A stretch of 15,547 bases of DNA from Candidatus Heimdallarchaeota archaeon (GCA_029882335.1 JAOUKW010000053.1:1-15547); one strand, 5' to 3'. Counted from the first letter of the stretch, positions 1 through 7,478 are shown. Numbers and translations are program-made. Notes: generated by a model not told the origin, from the letters alone.

Positions 1-61
1 CCTCAACTTATTTTGTTCAAATAATTTGAAAAGTCATACACAATTTAGTGTTTAGATATAA

Positions 62-73
62 TATAAGTTATAG
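62..73 (+). promoter_or_regulatory. Probable TATA-box promoter of the aquaporin gene
   Basis: An A/T-rich TATAAG-type element sits about 25-35 bases before the ATG at 98. That spacing fits an archaeal TATA box driving a transcript with little or no leader. No Shine-Dalgarno-like sequence is seen directly before the start, which agrees with a near-leaderless message. In DNA this A/T-rich, a TATA-like match alone is weak evidence. Confidence 0.4.
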
Positions 74-97
74 TAATTTCAATTTATCACAAATTAT

Positions 98-790
98 ATG
101 GTCGATATTTCATTAAAACAGAAATTAGTAACTGAGATGATTGGGACTTTGGCTTTGGTATATGTTGCAGGTTTAACGTCATTACAAGCTGATTCAGATA
201 ATTTAGATCTTGTTGGAGTAGCAATTGCAAATACAATGCTTTTATCAATTATTATTTACTTTGGCTATCGATTTTCAGGTGCGCATTATAATCCTGCAGT
301 AACACTTTCGTTGCTTGTAACTAACCGAATTGAACAGAAGGAGGCAATACAATATGTTGGTGCTCAACTTTTAGGAAGTATACTCGGAGGAATTTTATTA
401 TTGGCTACTGCGGGTGAATATCTTTTAGCTAGAGCAAGAGGAAAGAGTACTTTGGGGTTTCCCCATGTAATGCAAACATATCCATTCTTACAGGCTATCT
501 TACTTGAAATGGTTATAACTTTTATACTTGTATTTGTTATTTGGGCAGTTGCAGTTGATAAAAAAGCCCCATCACATATTTATGGACTCGCTATTGGAGG
601 TACAGTTGGATTTAACATATTAGCTGCAGGGCCATTAACTGGTGCTGCTATGAATCCAGCTAGAGTTTTTGGACCTGCTTTGCTAACATTTGATTTTTCC
701 AGCCATCTAGTTTATTGGATTGGTCCACTACTAGGTGGAGTCCTTGCAGGTATATTTTATCAACATTTTTACTTGGATGAAATAGAATAA
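98..790 (+). CDS. MIP-family aquaporin, TIP-like
   Basis: Membrane channel of the major intrinsic protein family, expected to pass water or small neutral solutes across the cytoplasmic membrane. The 230-residue length is normal for a water-type aquaporin. Both NPA half-helices are intact: NPA at 65-67 (context SGAHYNPAVT) and NPAR at 186-189 (context TGAAMNPARVFGPAL). Six hydrophobic segments can be followed around them. The second half (GFNILAAGPLTGAAMNPAR) is closer to plant tonoplast intrinsic proteins than to E. coli AqpZ or GlpF. Hand alignment on the NPA motifs puts N45, I174, A183 and R189 at the four selectivity-filter positions. That lacks the Trp/Phe pair of GlpF and resembles the His-Ile-Ala/Gly-Arg filter of TIPs, with Asn replacing His. 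Family call is secure; the solute (water, ammonia, urea, peroxide) is not. The gene stands alone, 99 bases before the racemase gene. Confidence 0.95.
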   Translation: MVDISLKQKLVTEMIGTLALVYVAGLTSLQADSDNLDLVGVAIANTMLLSIIIYFGYRFSGAHYNPAVTLSLLVTNRIEQKEAIQYVGAQLLGSILGGILLLATAGEYLLARARGKSTLGFPHVMQTYPFLQAILLEMVITFILVFVIWAVAVDKKAPSHIYGLAIGGTVGFNILAAGPLTGAAMNPARVFGPALLTFDFSSHLVYWIGPLLGGVLAGIFYQHFYLDEIE

Positions 791-889
791 GTTTTGATTA
801 TATCACATTTAATCATATTAAATTCGATTTTATGTACGTGAATATACAAAAAATTATTACATTCTGATTTAGAATTATTTTGGATAGTT

Positions 890-1594
890 ATGAAAACAAT
901 AGGTTTACTTGGTGGAATGAGCTGGGAATCTAGTATTGAATATTATCGAATTATTAACGAAGAAATAAAACACAGACTTGGAGGTACATATTCTGCGAAA
1001 ATTATTATGAATTCTGTTAATTTTCATGAAATTGAAGTTTTACAACACAATTCTGAGTGGGAACAACTTACCAACTTAATGATTGAGGAAAGTAAGAAAT
1101 TGGAGTTGGCTGGAGCTGATTTTTTAGTCATTTGTACAAATACGATGCATAAAATGGCAAATGAATTACAAAAAAATTTATCTATTCCATTATTGCATAT
1201 TGCAGATGCCACTGCAAAATTAGTAAAAGATAAAGATATTCAAGAAATTGGGCTTTTAGGGACTAAATTTACTATGGAAGAAGAATTCTATAAAGGTAGA
1301 TTGGAAAATATGCACAAATTAAATGTAATATTACCAAATCTTGATGAGAGAAATGAAATCCATCGTATTATATATGATGAATTAGTTTTGGGTACTATAA
1401 ATTATCAATCCAAAGAAATTTATAAAGATGCAATTTCGAATCTTGAAAAGAATGGTGCTCAAGGAGTAATCCTTGGTTGTACTGAAATTGGATTGTTAAT
1501 TAAACCATCAGATACCAATCTTCCGACATTTGACACAACGTTCATTCATTCAATTGCAGCAGTAGATATGGCGTTGGAAGGATATGTGTTATGA
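890..1594 (+). CDS. Aspartate/glutamate racemase family protein (RacX/YgeA-like)
   Basis: Cofactor-independent amino-acid racemase family, which inverts the alpha carbon with two cysteines acting as acid and base. Both are present: C82 in VICTNTMHK and C197 in GCTEIGLL, each followed by Thr as is usual. The N-terminus begins MKTIGLLGGMSWESS, the typical opening of the aspartate racemase/YgeA branch, so the ATG at 890 is well placed. The 234-residue length is normal. With both cysteines present it is probably active; substrate could be Asp, Glu or another amino acid, and the RacX/YgeA branch includes broad-specificity enzymes. Its last 6 bases overlap the 3' end of the opposite-strand HAD gene. 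No clear promoter or Shine-Dalgarno site was picked out in the 99 bases upstream. Confidence 0.9.
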   Translation: MKTIGLLGGMSWESSIEYYRIINEEIKHRLGGTYSAKIIMNSVNFHEIEVLQHNSEWEQLTNLMIEESKKLELAGADFLVICTNTMHKMANELQKNLSIPLLHIADATAKLVKDKDIQEIGLLGTKFTMEEEFYKGRLENMHKLNVILPNLDERNEIHRIIYDELVLGTINYQSKEIYKDAISNLEKNGAQGVILGCTEIGLLIKPSDTNLPTFDTTFIHSIAAVDMALEGYVL

Positions 1595-2344
1595 TTTAAC
1601 CTGAATAATTAATTCAAGAAAATGATATAAAGCAGATGTAGTGATATTTGGTATTACATTAGAATTGTGGGTCAAATTTCCATTACTCGATATATAACAT
1701 GATTTAATTCCATATGAGTTAGCACCCACTATATCTGCTTCAAAGGAATCACCAACCATCCAAATGTTCTCCTTATTGGTTTTTGATATCGTATTAGCAA
1801 TTTCAAATATTTGAGTATCTGGTTTAGGAAAACCAGTTCCTTCACTTGTTACCATTCCATCAATAAGATCTCTAATTGCTATTTTATCTACTCGTTTATT
1901 TTGAATTAACTCTGCACCATTTGTTACGATGATGACATTAACTTGTAATTGTTTTAATTTTTTTAAATAATTATAGTATTGATCTTCTAATTCTGTATTT
2001 TTAATAAAGTTATCAATATAAGTATCATTCAAGGCGAGTGGTTGTCCTGTGAAATTGAATTTATCCATTAATTTTTGAAATCTAATAACCCTTATTTCAG
2101 GAATTGTTATTTCTTTTTTCTCAAATTTATTCCAAAGATCGTCATTAACTTCCTTATAGAACTCAATTGCTTCTGCTATTTTATCTGTTGGGACATTATT
2201 TTCTTGAAGTAAAATTTCAAGGGATTTATCTTGGGATTGCTTATAATCTACTAAAGTTCCGTCAAAATCCAAAAATAAAGTTTCTAAATTTTTTATTGAG
2301 TTTAGGTAATTTTCTTTTTTATCATTTGGGTTAAATGAGATCAT
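1589..2344 (-). CDS. HAD-superfamily hydrolase, YjjG-like (possible nucleotidase)
   Basis: Haloacid dehalogenase-type phosphohydrolase, probably soluble and cytoplasmic. All four HAD motifs are visible: motif I LFLDFDGTLVD with nucleophile D26 and acid/base D28; motif II VIIVTNGAE with T141; motif III K174 in GFPKPDTQIF; motif IV MVGDSFEADIVGA with D199 and D204. A helical cap of roughly residues 35-115 lies between motifs I and II (C1-type cap). Overall look and spacing recall YjjG-type pyrimidine 5'-nucleotidases, but HAD substrates cannot be read from sequence reliably. The product is 251 residues, with about 20 residues before the first strand. The start is an ATG (2344 on the - strand); an AATATTAATA element at 2371-2380 could be its TATA box. 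It converges on the racemase gene with a 6-base overlap. Confidence 0.9.
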   Translation of the reverse strand: MISFNPNDKKENYLNSIKNLETLFLDFDGTLVDYKQSQDKSLEILLQENNVPTDKIAEAIEFYKEVNDDLWNKFEKKEITIPEIRVIRFQKLMDKFNFTGQPLALNDTYIDNFIKNTELEDQYYNYLKKLKQLQVNVIIVTNGAELIQNKRVDKIAIRDLIDGMVTSEGTGFPKPDTQIFEIANTISKTNKENIWMVGDSFEADIVGANSYGIKSCYISSNGNLTHNSNVIPNITTSALYHFLELIIQVKS

Positions 2345-2548
2345 AATAAATTATTTTAATTTTGTTTGGTTATTAATATTTTGAAATTCATTGCAAAATA
2401 ATTCCTATATCCCTTAAATGGTGTATCAATTACAATTATCACAGATTTAGTAATTTATTATTATCTAGATATATCATGGATTGAATATGGTGAAACAATA
2501 TGTAATTGTTTACTAAGATACATATTTAAAAAATATAATCAAAAATCA

Positions 2549-3343
2549 GTGAGTTTTGAAGCTAGTAGATCAGCATTTCTTGAAAAACTATTTTCTTGGT
2601 GGGAGATAAATAAGAGAGAGCTACCTTGGAGATCAACCAAAAACCCCTATTATATATTGTTATCAGAATTTATGTTAATCCAAACTCAAGTTAAGCGTGT
2701 AATTCCAAAATATTCTTTATTTTTAGAGCGTTTTCCTGAAATTAATGATTTAGCAACTGCTACGAATAAAGAATTAATTACTTTATGGGAAGGTCTTGGA
2801 TATAATAGACGAGTTATTTGGTTACGAGATATTTGCCAAGGGATAATTAATTTGGGTTATTTTCCAAATCAACCCAAGGAATTAAAAGTGTTCAAAGGAA
2901 TTGGTGATTACATTTCAAGATCAATCCCTATATTTGCTTTCAATTCCGATTATGCAACTGTTGACACAAATATCAGACGAATTCTTATTTATGAAGGTTT
3001 TGTTAATACAGATGCAGGCAAAAAGGAAATACAAACAGTAGCAGAACGAATATTACCGCTTGGAAATTCTCGAAATTACCATAATGCTTTAATGGATTAT
3101 GGATCGTTAGTTTTGACTGCACGAACTACTGGTATATCATCTTTAACCAAACAAAATCAATTTCTAGGTTCTATAAGAGAATTAAGAGGTAATTTACTCA
3201 AATTGATTAGTGCTCAAACTAAAATTTCTCTTAGTAATATAAAAAAAATATTTCCAGATACTACTCATGATATTGAACAAGTCTTGAATAAAATGATTGA
3301 AGAGAAATTAATTAGCCGAAACAATATGGATTATTTTGTATAG
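2549..3343 (+). CDS. MutY/MIG-like HhH-GPD DNA glycosylase without Fe-S cysteines
   Basis: Base-excision repair glycosylase of the helix-hairpin-helix GPD superfamily, most like A/G-specific adenine glycosylase MutY or the archaeal mismatch glycosylase MIG. Residues 13-47 carry WWEINKRELPWR and LSEFMLIQTQ, with the MutY-type catalytic Glu (E40). The hairpin is at about 111-129 (FKGIGDYISRSI), with Y121 where endonuclease III has its Lys. The catalytic Asp is D139 in VDTNIRRIL. After MDYGSLVLTAR (182-192), where the four 4Fe-4S cysteines normally lie, there are none; the chain continues directly to FLGSIRELRG (205-214) and a C-terminal winged-helix-like part seen in some bacterial MutYs. No NUDIX-like 8-oxoG domain is present (264 residues). 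The start is a GTG; the frame is open upstream to 2402 but has no ATG, GTG or TTG there. Base specificity is inferred, not proven. Confidence 0.88.
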   Translation: MSFEASRSAFLEKLFSWWEINKRELPWRSTKNPYYILLSEFMLIQTQVKRVIPKYSLFLERFPEINDLATATNKELITLWEGLGYNRRVIWLRDICQGIINLGYFPNQPKELKVFKGIGDYISRSIPIFAFNSDYATVDTNIRRILIYEGFVNTDAGKKEIQTVAERILPLGNSRNYHNALMDYGSLVLTARTTGISSLTKQNQFLGSIRELRGNLLKLISAQTKISLSNIKKIFPDTTHDIEQVLNKMIEEKLISRNNMDYFV

Positions 3344-3391
3344 TTTTAATTCATTTAAAGTAGTATTCTATCTTTAATTGATGATAAAGAA

Positions 3392-3886
3392 ATGACAATG
3401 AAAAAATATTCTATAAATATAAATAAATATGTTCTATCCATTATATATACTAACTTGGATATTGAAGAAAAAGAATTTAATAAAACACTAACTCGAGAAG
3501 AATGTCTATTTATTCGCTCAAGGGTAAAAGTTATTGATGATTGTGTCATATATTTTAAGCAAATAAGAAATCCTAATTTACAAACATTCAAAGAATTTTA
3601 TCAGGAGGTGTTAATTCATTCCAAGAATTTTCACTATCTTTTTTTGATTATAGATGCTAATATAATGAATAAAAGACCTTCACCAAAAGAAAGATTAGTG
3701 TCTCAAATTTTATTCAATGAAATCCCCAATTTACATTCAATCCATATTATTACAACCTCTCGTTTTACTAGATCATTATTGAAATTCATCTTCAATCGTA
3801 GAATTATAGTACCAGTGAATGTTTATGAAAATCTTGAAGATGTAATTATAAATTTAAATAAATTAAAAGAGGAAAATGGTTGCTAA
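3392..3886 (+). CDS. Unrecognised protein, possibly STAS/SpoIIAA-like fold
   Basis: I do not recognise a family with certainty. The 164-residue product has no signal peptide or membrane segment. The C-terminal half alternates as expected for a small beta-alpha fold: strand YLFLIID (82-88), helix around 98-110, strand SIHIITT (116-122), helix 125-134, strand RRIIVPV (136-142), helix 146-158. A buried strand ending in Asp followed by helix-strand repeats resembles SpoIIAA-like/STAS modules, which often act in partner-switching or sensing; this is a fold guess only. It lies 48 bases after the glycosylase gene and may be co-transcribed with it. Two in-phase ATGs (3392 and 3398) are possible starts; the first in-frame stop upstream is at 3356-3358. 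The 195 bases after it, up to tldD, hold no gene I can see. Confidence 0.65.
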   Translation: MTMKKYSININKYVLSIIYTNLDIEEKEFNKTLTREECLFIRSRVKVIDDCVIYFKQIRNPNLQTFKEFYQEVLIHSKNFHYLFLIIDANIMNKRPSPKERLVSQILFNEIPNLHSIHIITTSRFTRSLLKFIFNRRIIVPVNVYENLEDVIINLNKLKEENGC

Positions 3887-4051
3887 TTATGAATAAATAT
3901 TAAATTAAATTGTATGATGTCTATATATGGGTAGTGAAAAATAAGTAAATTCTCAATAAACAATTTAATGTGATTTAAATGATAATTTCGTATAATCAAT
4001 TTAATATTATTGTAGGAAATAAAATAAATTTGTAACAAGCATAGTTGAAAC

Positions 4052-4060
4052 TTATTTAAA
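4052..4060 (+). promoter_or_regulatory. Probable TATA box of the tldD-tldE operon
   Basis: TTATTTAAA lies 22-30 bases before the ATG of tldD at 4082, the spacing expected when transcription starts at or next to the start codon. No Shine-Dalgarno-like sequence precedes the ATG, so the first gene of this operon is probably translated from a leaderless message. Confidence 0.55.
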
Positions 4061-4081
4061 CTACAATGTAATACAAAACTT

Positions 4082-5497
4082 ATGATTGATACTTGTCAAA
4101 GGATACTTGATGAAGTTGATCGATCTTTTGTAGAATTTGCAGACATGCGAATTTATACATCTGATGAATTACAAATTTCAGTACGAAAAGGAACTACTGA
4201 AAATATAAGTTCAGATAAGATTGAAGGCATTGGTATTAGGGCACTAGTTAAAGGTGCTTGGGGTTTTGCATCCGTTGCTAGTTTAGAAGCAGACGCAATT
4301 AGGCAAACCTTGGGTTCTGCAATAAAAATGGCAAAAGGTTTATCTAATTCTATCAAACGTCCAGCATCAATAAATAAAGAAATAGTGTTTGACGGTAGAA
4401 ATGAGATTAAACATGATTTAAATCCAAGAGATATTAGTTTGGAAGAGAAATTAGAATTAACACAAAAAGTAGATAGAACTCTTAGCGATTATGATTCTCA
4501 AAAAATAATTAATTCAATTGCTAGATATTCAGAAAGACTGCAAAGAGAGCAAATAATTAATACTAATGGCACACATGTTGTTAGTGATTATGGTATTTAC
4601 AGATTATCTGCTATGGGAACCTCGAGAAGTGGAGATATAATTCAAAATGTATCTAAAAGTAAAGCATCCAGTGCTGGTATAAAGTCACTATTTGATTGGA
4701 ATATTGATGAAGAAATGACAAACCTTGGTAAAAGAGCTGTAGAATTATTGGATGCAGTTTCTGCTCCTTCTGGTAAGATGAATGTGTTATTAGAGCCATC
4801 ACTAGTGGGTGTATACATTCATGAGGCATTTGGACATGGTTCAGAGGGTGATGCAATATTAGCAAATAAATCAGTATTAACTAATCAATTAGGTGAAACT
4901 TTAGCAATACCAGAGGTTAGTGTAATCGATGATCCTACGCTCTATGGATTAAGAGGATCTTTTGCATATGACAGTGAAGGTACACCTTCTCAACAAAGAG
5001 ATATAGTCAAAAATGGTAAATTAGTAGGTTATCTAAATGATTTAACATCTTCAACAATGTTGGAAGGTGGAAATACTCTGAATGGTGCTGGAAGAGCTAC
5101 TGATTTTAGGCATATGGCTATGCCTAGGATGGGAAATACCTATATCGACAATGGATCTAAATCATTAGAAGAACTTGCTCAAGAAATTGGAAATGGTGTA
5201 TATCTTAAATATTCATATGGAGGATATGTAAATCCAAGTACAGGTGAGTTTTATTTCAGTTCTCAAAGTGGATATTTAATTGAGAATGGTGAAATTACAA
5301 AACCAATAAGAAATTCAGGTATGTCTGGATTTACACTTGATGTTTTGAAAAATACAATAGGTGTGGGAAATGACCTTGATTTAGATGCTTTTGCTGGTGT
5401 TTGTGGTAAAGGGAATCTAACAGGATATCAACCGATGGCTGTTTCCGCAGGTGGTCCACATATAGCTGCTAAAGATATAATTGTTGGAGGAAAATAA
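4082..5497 (+). CDS. tldD: TldD-family metallopeptidase, catalytic subunit
   Basis: Catalytic half of the TldD/TldE heterodimeric metallopeptidase, which degrades small or unfolded peptides in the cytoplasm. In E. coli the pair processes the microcin B17 precursor and destabilises the CcdA antitoxin. The zinc motif HExxxH is intact at 247-252 (HEAFGH, followed by GSEGD). A conserved Cys near the C-terminus (C441 in AGVCGKGNL) is in the position of the third metal ligand known for TldD. Other family hallmarks are the N-terminal strand region, YDSEGTPSQ (296-304), and the closing AGGPHIAAKDIIVGG. The 471-residue length is typical. The ATG at 4082 follows a well-spaced TATA box. The partner gene starts 3 bases after this stop, so the two are surely co-transcribed. 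Confidence 0.96.
   Translation: MIDTCQRILDEVDRSFVEFADMRIYTSDELQISVRKGTTENISSDKIEGIGIRALVKGAWGFASVASLEADAIRQTLGSAIKMAKGLSNSIKRPASINKEIVFDGRNEIKHDLNPRDISLEEKLELTQKVDRTLSDYDSQKIINSIARYSERLQREQIINTNGTHVVSDYGIYRLSAMGTSRSGDIIQNVSKSKASSAGIKSLFDWNIDEEMTNLGKRAVELLDAVSAPSGKMNVLLEPSLVGVYIHEAFGHGSEGDAILANKSVLTNQLGETLAIPEVSVIDDPTLYGLRGSFAYDSEGTPSQQRDIVKNGKLVGYLNDLTSSTMLEGGNTLNGAGRATDFRHMAMPRMGNTYIDNGSKSLEELAQEIGNGVYLKYSYGGYVNPSTGEFYFSSQSGYLIENGEITKPIRNSGMSGFTLDVLKNTIGVGNDLDLDAFAGVCGKGNLTGYQPMAVSAGGPHIAAKDIIVGGK
5486..5490 (+). promoter_or_regulatory. Shine-Dalgarno site for tldE
   Basis: GGAGG inside the last codons of tldD, 10 bases before the GTG at 5501. It supports the GTG as start of tldE; the nearby ATG at 5505 is out of frame. 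It shows that the second operon gene is initiated by a ribosome binding site, unlike the leaderless first gene. Confidence 0.75.
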
Positions 5498-5500
5498 ATC

Positions 5501-6919
5501 GTGAATGAAATTCATCAAGAATATCAGAGTAGTTTTTCAGAGTTAGAAACATATGCAAAACGAGCAATAAAATATGCTGCGGAATTAGGTGCTACTCAGG
5601 CTGAAGTAAGAATTATTAATGGATTTAGAAGAAGTTTAGATATTAAGAACAATTCTATTAATGGAATGCAACAACAAGCAAACTCATATATTTTAGCTAG
5701 AGTTTTTGTGGGAAAACAACAAGGTAAAGCAGAAGGCACAATGTTAACCGCAAATTCAATTGATGATATTGTTAAATCTGCAGTTAATTTGTCTAAATTT
5801 TCACCTGCTGATGAAAAATTTAAATCTCTTGCTAGTCCATTAGATAGGGAAGTTCATTCAGTAAAAAACCTATTTGACCAAAATATTGCTAATCTTGATC
5901 CTGAAATTATGGTCGAATTTGGTAAGGAAATTGTTTCAGGTGCACAGGAAGTTCATGAGTTGGTAAATACAAATGCAGGTATTACTCTGAATGTTAATGA
6001 TGATTTAATTCATAATTCAGAGGGTATTTTTGTTACCAAACAATCATCTAGCCTTTCTGCATATTCATATGTGACAATTCCTCTAGAGCCAACAAATGTT
6101 GGTTTAGGTAGTGAATTCAATAATACAAGACATGATGCTAAATCTATGAATTGTCATCAAATCGGTATGGAAGGAGCAAATAAGGCAAAATCTTCATTAA
6201 ATGCAAAAACCATATCATCAGGTACACTTCCAGTATTATTTGATTTTCGTGGTGCATATAATTCCCTTCAGTCATTAATCGATGTAGGTGTATCTGCGTA
6301 TAATGTGATGTTAAAAACTTCATATTTTTCAGATAAGTTAGGGGAATCAATTAGTGTCAATAATCTCACGGCATGGGATGACCCTTTGGTTGATGGTGGA
6401 TCTTCATCTAGAATGTATGATTCAGAAGGTATTCCTACTCAAAAGATAAATATTGTAGAAAACGGAATATTGAAAGCATTTGTCACTGATTCCTATACAT
6501 CTGCAGTCATGGATATTGACAACACTGGTTCTGCGAATTTCTATTCCGGAATTAAGTCATATCGACCGAATATTTGTCAATTACAAGTTAATCACGGTGA
6601 TATCTCAAAAGATGAAATGTTATCAGATATGAAGGAAGGTTTATTTGTAGAATCTGGTGTTTCAACTTCCGGTGGAGGATCACCAAATATTTCATCAAAA
6701 GTAAATCGAGGATTTTATGTAAAGGATGGTGAAATTCAATATCCGGTAAAAAATACAATGTTAGGTAGTAATGTATATGAATTTCTTAAAAACATTGTTG
6801 GAATTTCAAAGGAACTTAAATTTGAATTTGGACATCAAACACCATCTATTTTAGTTAATGAATTATCTATTGCAAGTGCTGGTGATTCCAAAGCTCCTGT
6901 TCAGTCTATGGGTCCTTAA
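5501..6919 (+). CDS. tldE: TldE/PmbA-family protein, non-catalytic partner of TldD
   Basis: Second subunit of the TldD/TldE peptidase. It shares the TldD fold but lacks the HExxxH motif (none is found around the equivalent region, about residues 245-265), as is normal for TldE/PmbA; it is thought to complete the chamber around the TldD active site. Recognisable family stretches are YDSEGIPTQ (306-314), YSGIKSY (348-354), the glycine-rich STSGGGSPN (388-396) and the C-terminal LGSNVYEFLKNIVGIS (421-436). The product has 472 residues, a normal length, and starts with GTG served by GGAGG at 5486-5490. Its last 275 bases are duplicated downstream at 8094-8350, beyond a toxin-antitoxin pair. This copy looks intact and is the functional one. 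Confidence 0.94.
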   Translation: MNEIHQEYQSSFSELETYAKRAIKYAAELGATQAEVRIINGFRRSLDIKNNSINGMQQQANSYILARVFVGKQQGKAEGTMLTANSIDDIVKSAVNLSKFSPADEKFKSLASPLDREVHSVKNLFDQNIANLDPEIMVEFGKEIVSGAQEVHELVNTNAGITLNVNDDLIHNSEGIFVTKQSSSLSAYSYVTIPLEPTNVGLGSEFNNTRHDAKSMNCHQIGMEGANKAKSSLNAKTISSGTLPVLFDFRGAYNSLQSLIDVGVSAYNVMLKTSYFSDKLGESISVNNLTAWDDPLVDGGSSSRMYDSEGIPTQKINIVENGILKAFVTDSYTSAVMDIDNTGSANFYSGIKSYRPNICQLQVNHGDISKDEMLSDMKEGLFVESGVSTSGGGSPNISSKVNRGFYVKDGEIQYPVKNTMLGSNVYEFLKNIVGISKELKFEFGHQTPSILVNELSIASAGDSKAPVQSMGP

Positions 6920-6926
6920 TTTCATA
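6652..6926 (+). repeat. Direct repeat, left copy: 3' end of tldE
   Basis: The final 275 bases of tldE plus 7 bases past its stop recur at 8094-8350 in the same orientation. From 6680 to 6926 the copies match without gaps (offset 1424) with 9 substitutions in 247 bases by hand count, about 96% identity. Further upstream, 6652-6664 matches 8094-8106 with 2 differences, and 18 bases (6665-6682) are absent from the right copy. Confidence 0.93.
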
Positions 6927-7025
6927 CTTCAAATGCCCTGAATTTATTGTTAAATACGATGTTATCAAATTTATCAATTAACTTACATAAATAGATATAT
7001 GATAAAACGAAAGTTAACAAATCTG

Positions 7026-7103
7026 AGAAAAAATTTGAATTTAAGAATAGTTGGTTTCTTCAACCAATGAATTAATCTATAGTTGTTTAATCAAATTTTT
7101 TCT
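7026..7103. repeat. Nested inverted repeat (13-bp outer, 6-bp inner stem)
   Basis: AGAAAAAATTTGA at 7026-7038 is the exact reverse complement of 7091-7103. Inside it, TTGGTT (7051-7056) and AACCAA (7062-7067) form a perfect hairpin with a 5-base loop. As RNA this gives a stem with a hairpin inside; it could be a terminator or processing element of the tldDE transcript, a small structured RNA, or a trace of an inserted element. The outer arms are almost pure A/T, so part of the match could be chance. Confidence 0.5.
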
Positions 7104-7176
7104 AATTTTGTAAAAATACTCGAATAGGACACAAAATTATTTGTTAATCTTTAATTGTAGATAAGTAGAAAAGTAG

Positions 7177-7193
7177 AAAATATTAAATATTTT
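7177..7193. promoter_or_regulatory. Promoter with overlapping palindromic operator of vapBC-like pair
   Basis: A perfect 17-base palindrome with a single central base (AAAATATT-A-AATATTTT) spans the TATA-like TTAAATATT at 7183-7191. This is 21-29 bases before the ATG at 7212, the right distance for a leaderless transcript. Two AAGTAGAAA-type direct repeats (about 7163-7179) lie just upstream. Antitoxins of this class usually repress their own promoter, so binding here would block the TATA box; that is an inference from family behaviour. Confidence 0.45.
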
Positions 7194-7211
7194 CATTATA
7201 ATATAATATTT

Positions 7212-7472
7212 ATGACATCCACTATTAAAATGAAAGATGATGATAAGGTTAGACTGGATGAATTAAGGGCAAAATTATTACTTCAAGGAATTAATTTGAA
7301 ACAAGAAGAATTATTAACAAGGTTATTAGATCTTGGTGAAAATTTCTTACTAGATATCAATGAGTTACCTATGAAGAAATTATCAGAATATGAGAAAACT
7401 GAGATTCGTTCTCGAGGATATAAGATGGGATTGACATCTGAAGAATCAATAGATAAAGAGATTTATGGGTGA
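7212..7472 (+). CDS. Probable VapB-type antitoxin (ribbon-helix-helix-like)
   Basis: Small 86-residue protein directly before a PIN-domain toxin gene. The N-terminus (STIKMKDDDKVRLDELRAKL) is a strand followed by a helix, then a second helix (QEELLTRLLDLGENFL, about 36-51), the pattern expected of a ribbon-helix-helix DNA-binding dimer. The charged C-terminal part (about 55-86) would wrap and inhibit the toxin, as in other VapB proteins. Expected roles are neutralising the neighbouring ribonuclease and repressing its own promoter. The ATG at 7212 follows a TATA-like box and has no Shine-Dalgarno site. Its stop codon lies within the ribosome binding site of the next gene, which suggests translational coupling. 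RHH assignment is by pattern only. Confidence 0.75.
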   Translation: MTSTIKMKDDDKVRLDELRAKLLLQGINLKQEELLTRLLDLGENFLLDINELPMKKLSEYEKTEIRSRGYKMGLTSEESIDKEIYG

Positions 7473-7473
7473 T
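7468..7473 (+). promoter_or_regulatory. Shine-Dalgarno site for the toxin gene
   Basis: GGTGAT, complementary to the 16S rRNA 3' end core, ends 5 bases before the GTG at 7479. The TGA stop of the antitoxin gene (7470-7472) is inside it, so ribosomes finishing the antitoxin would be placed to start the toxin. It is the main support for choosing the GTG. Confidence 0.6.
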
Positions 7474-7478
7474 ATTCA

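Larger units (their letters stand above)
6927..7211 (+). other. Non-coding spacer between tldE and the antitoxin gene
   Basis: No gene is seen. The stretch is very A/T-rich and holds a nested inverted repeat at 7026-7103 and, close to the antitoxin start, a palindrome overlapping a TATA-like sequence (7177-7193). The sequence immediately after 6926 is unrelated to what follows the second tldE copy after 8350. Confidence 0.6.

Noticed and set aside
795..815. Hairpin TGATTA/TAATCA after the aquaporin gene as a terminator
   Set aside because: Only six base pairs with a 9-base loop, all A/T-rich and without a clean T-tract; expected by chance in such sequence.
2402..2548. N-terminal extension of the DNA glycosylase
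   Set aside because: The frame is open upstream but has no start codon, and the encoded residues do not look like any part of the MutY family.
4653..4865. 70-codon - strand open frame inside tldD
   Set aside because: It is antisense to the HExxxH-coding region and has no independent support.
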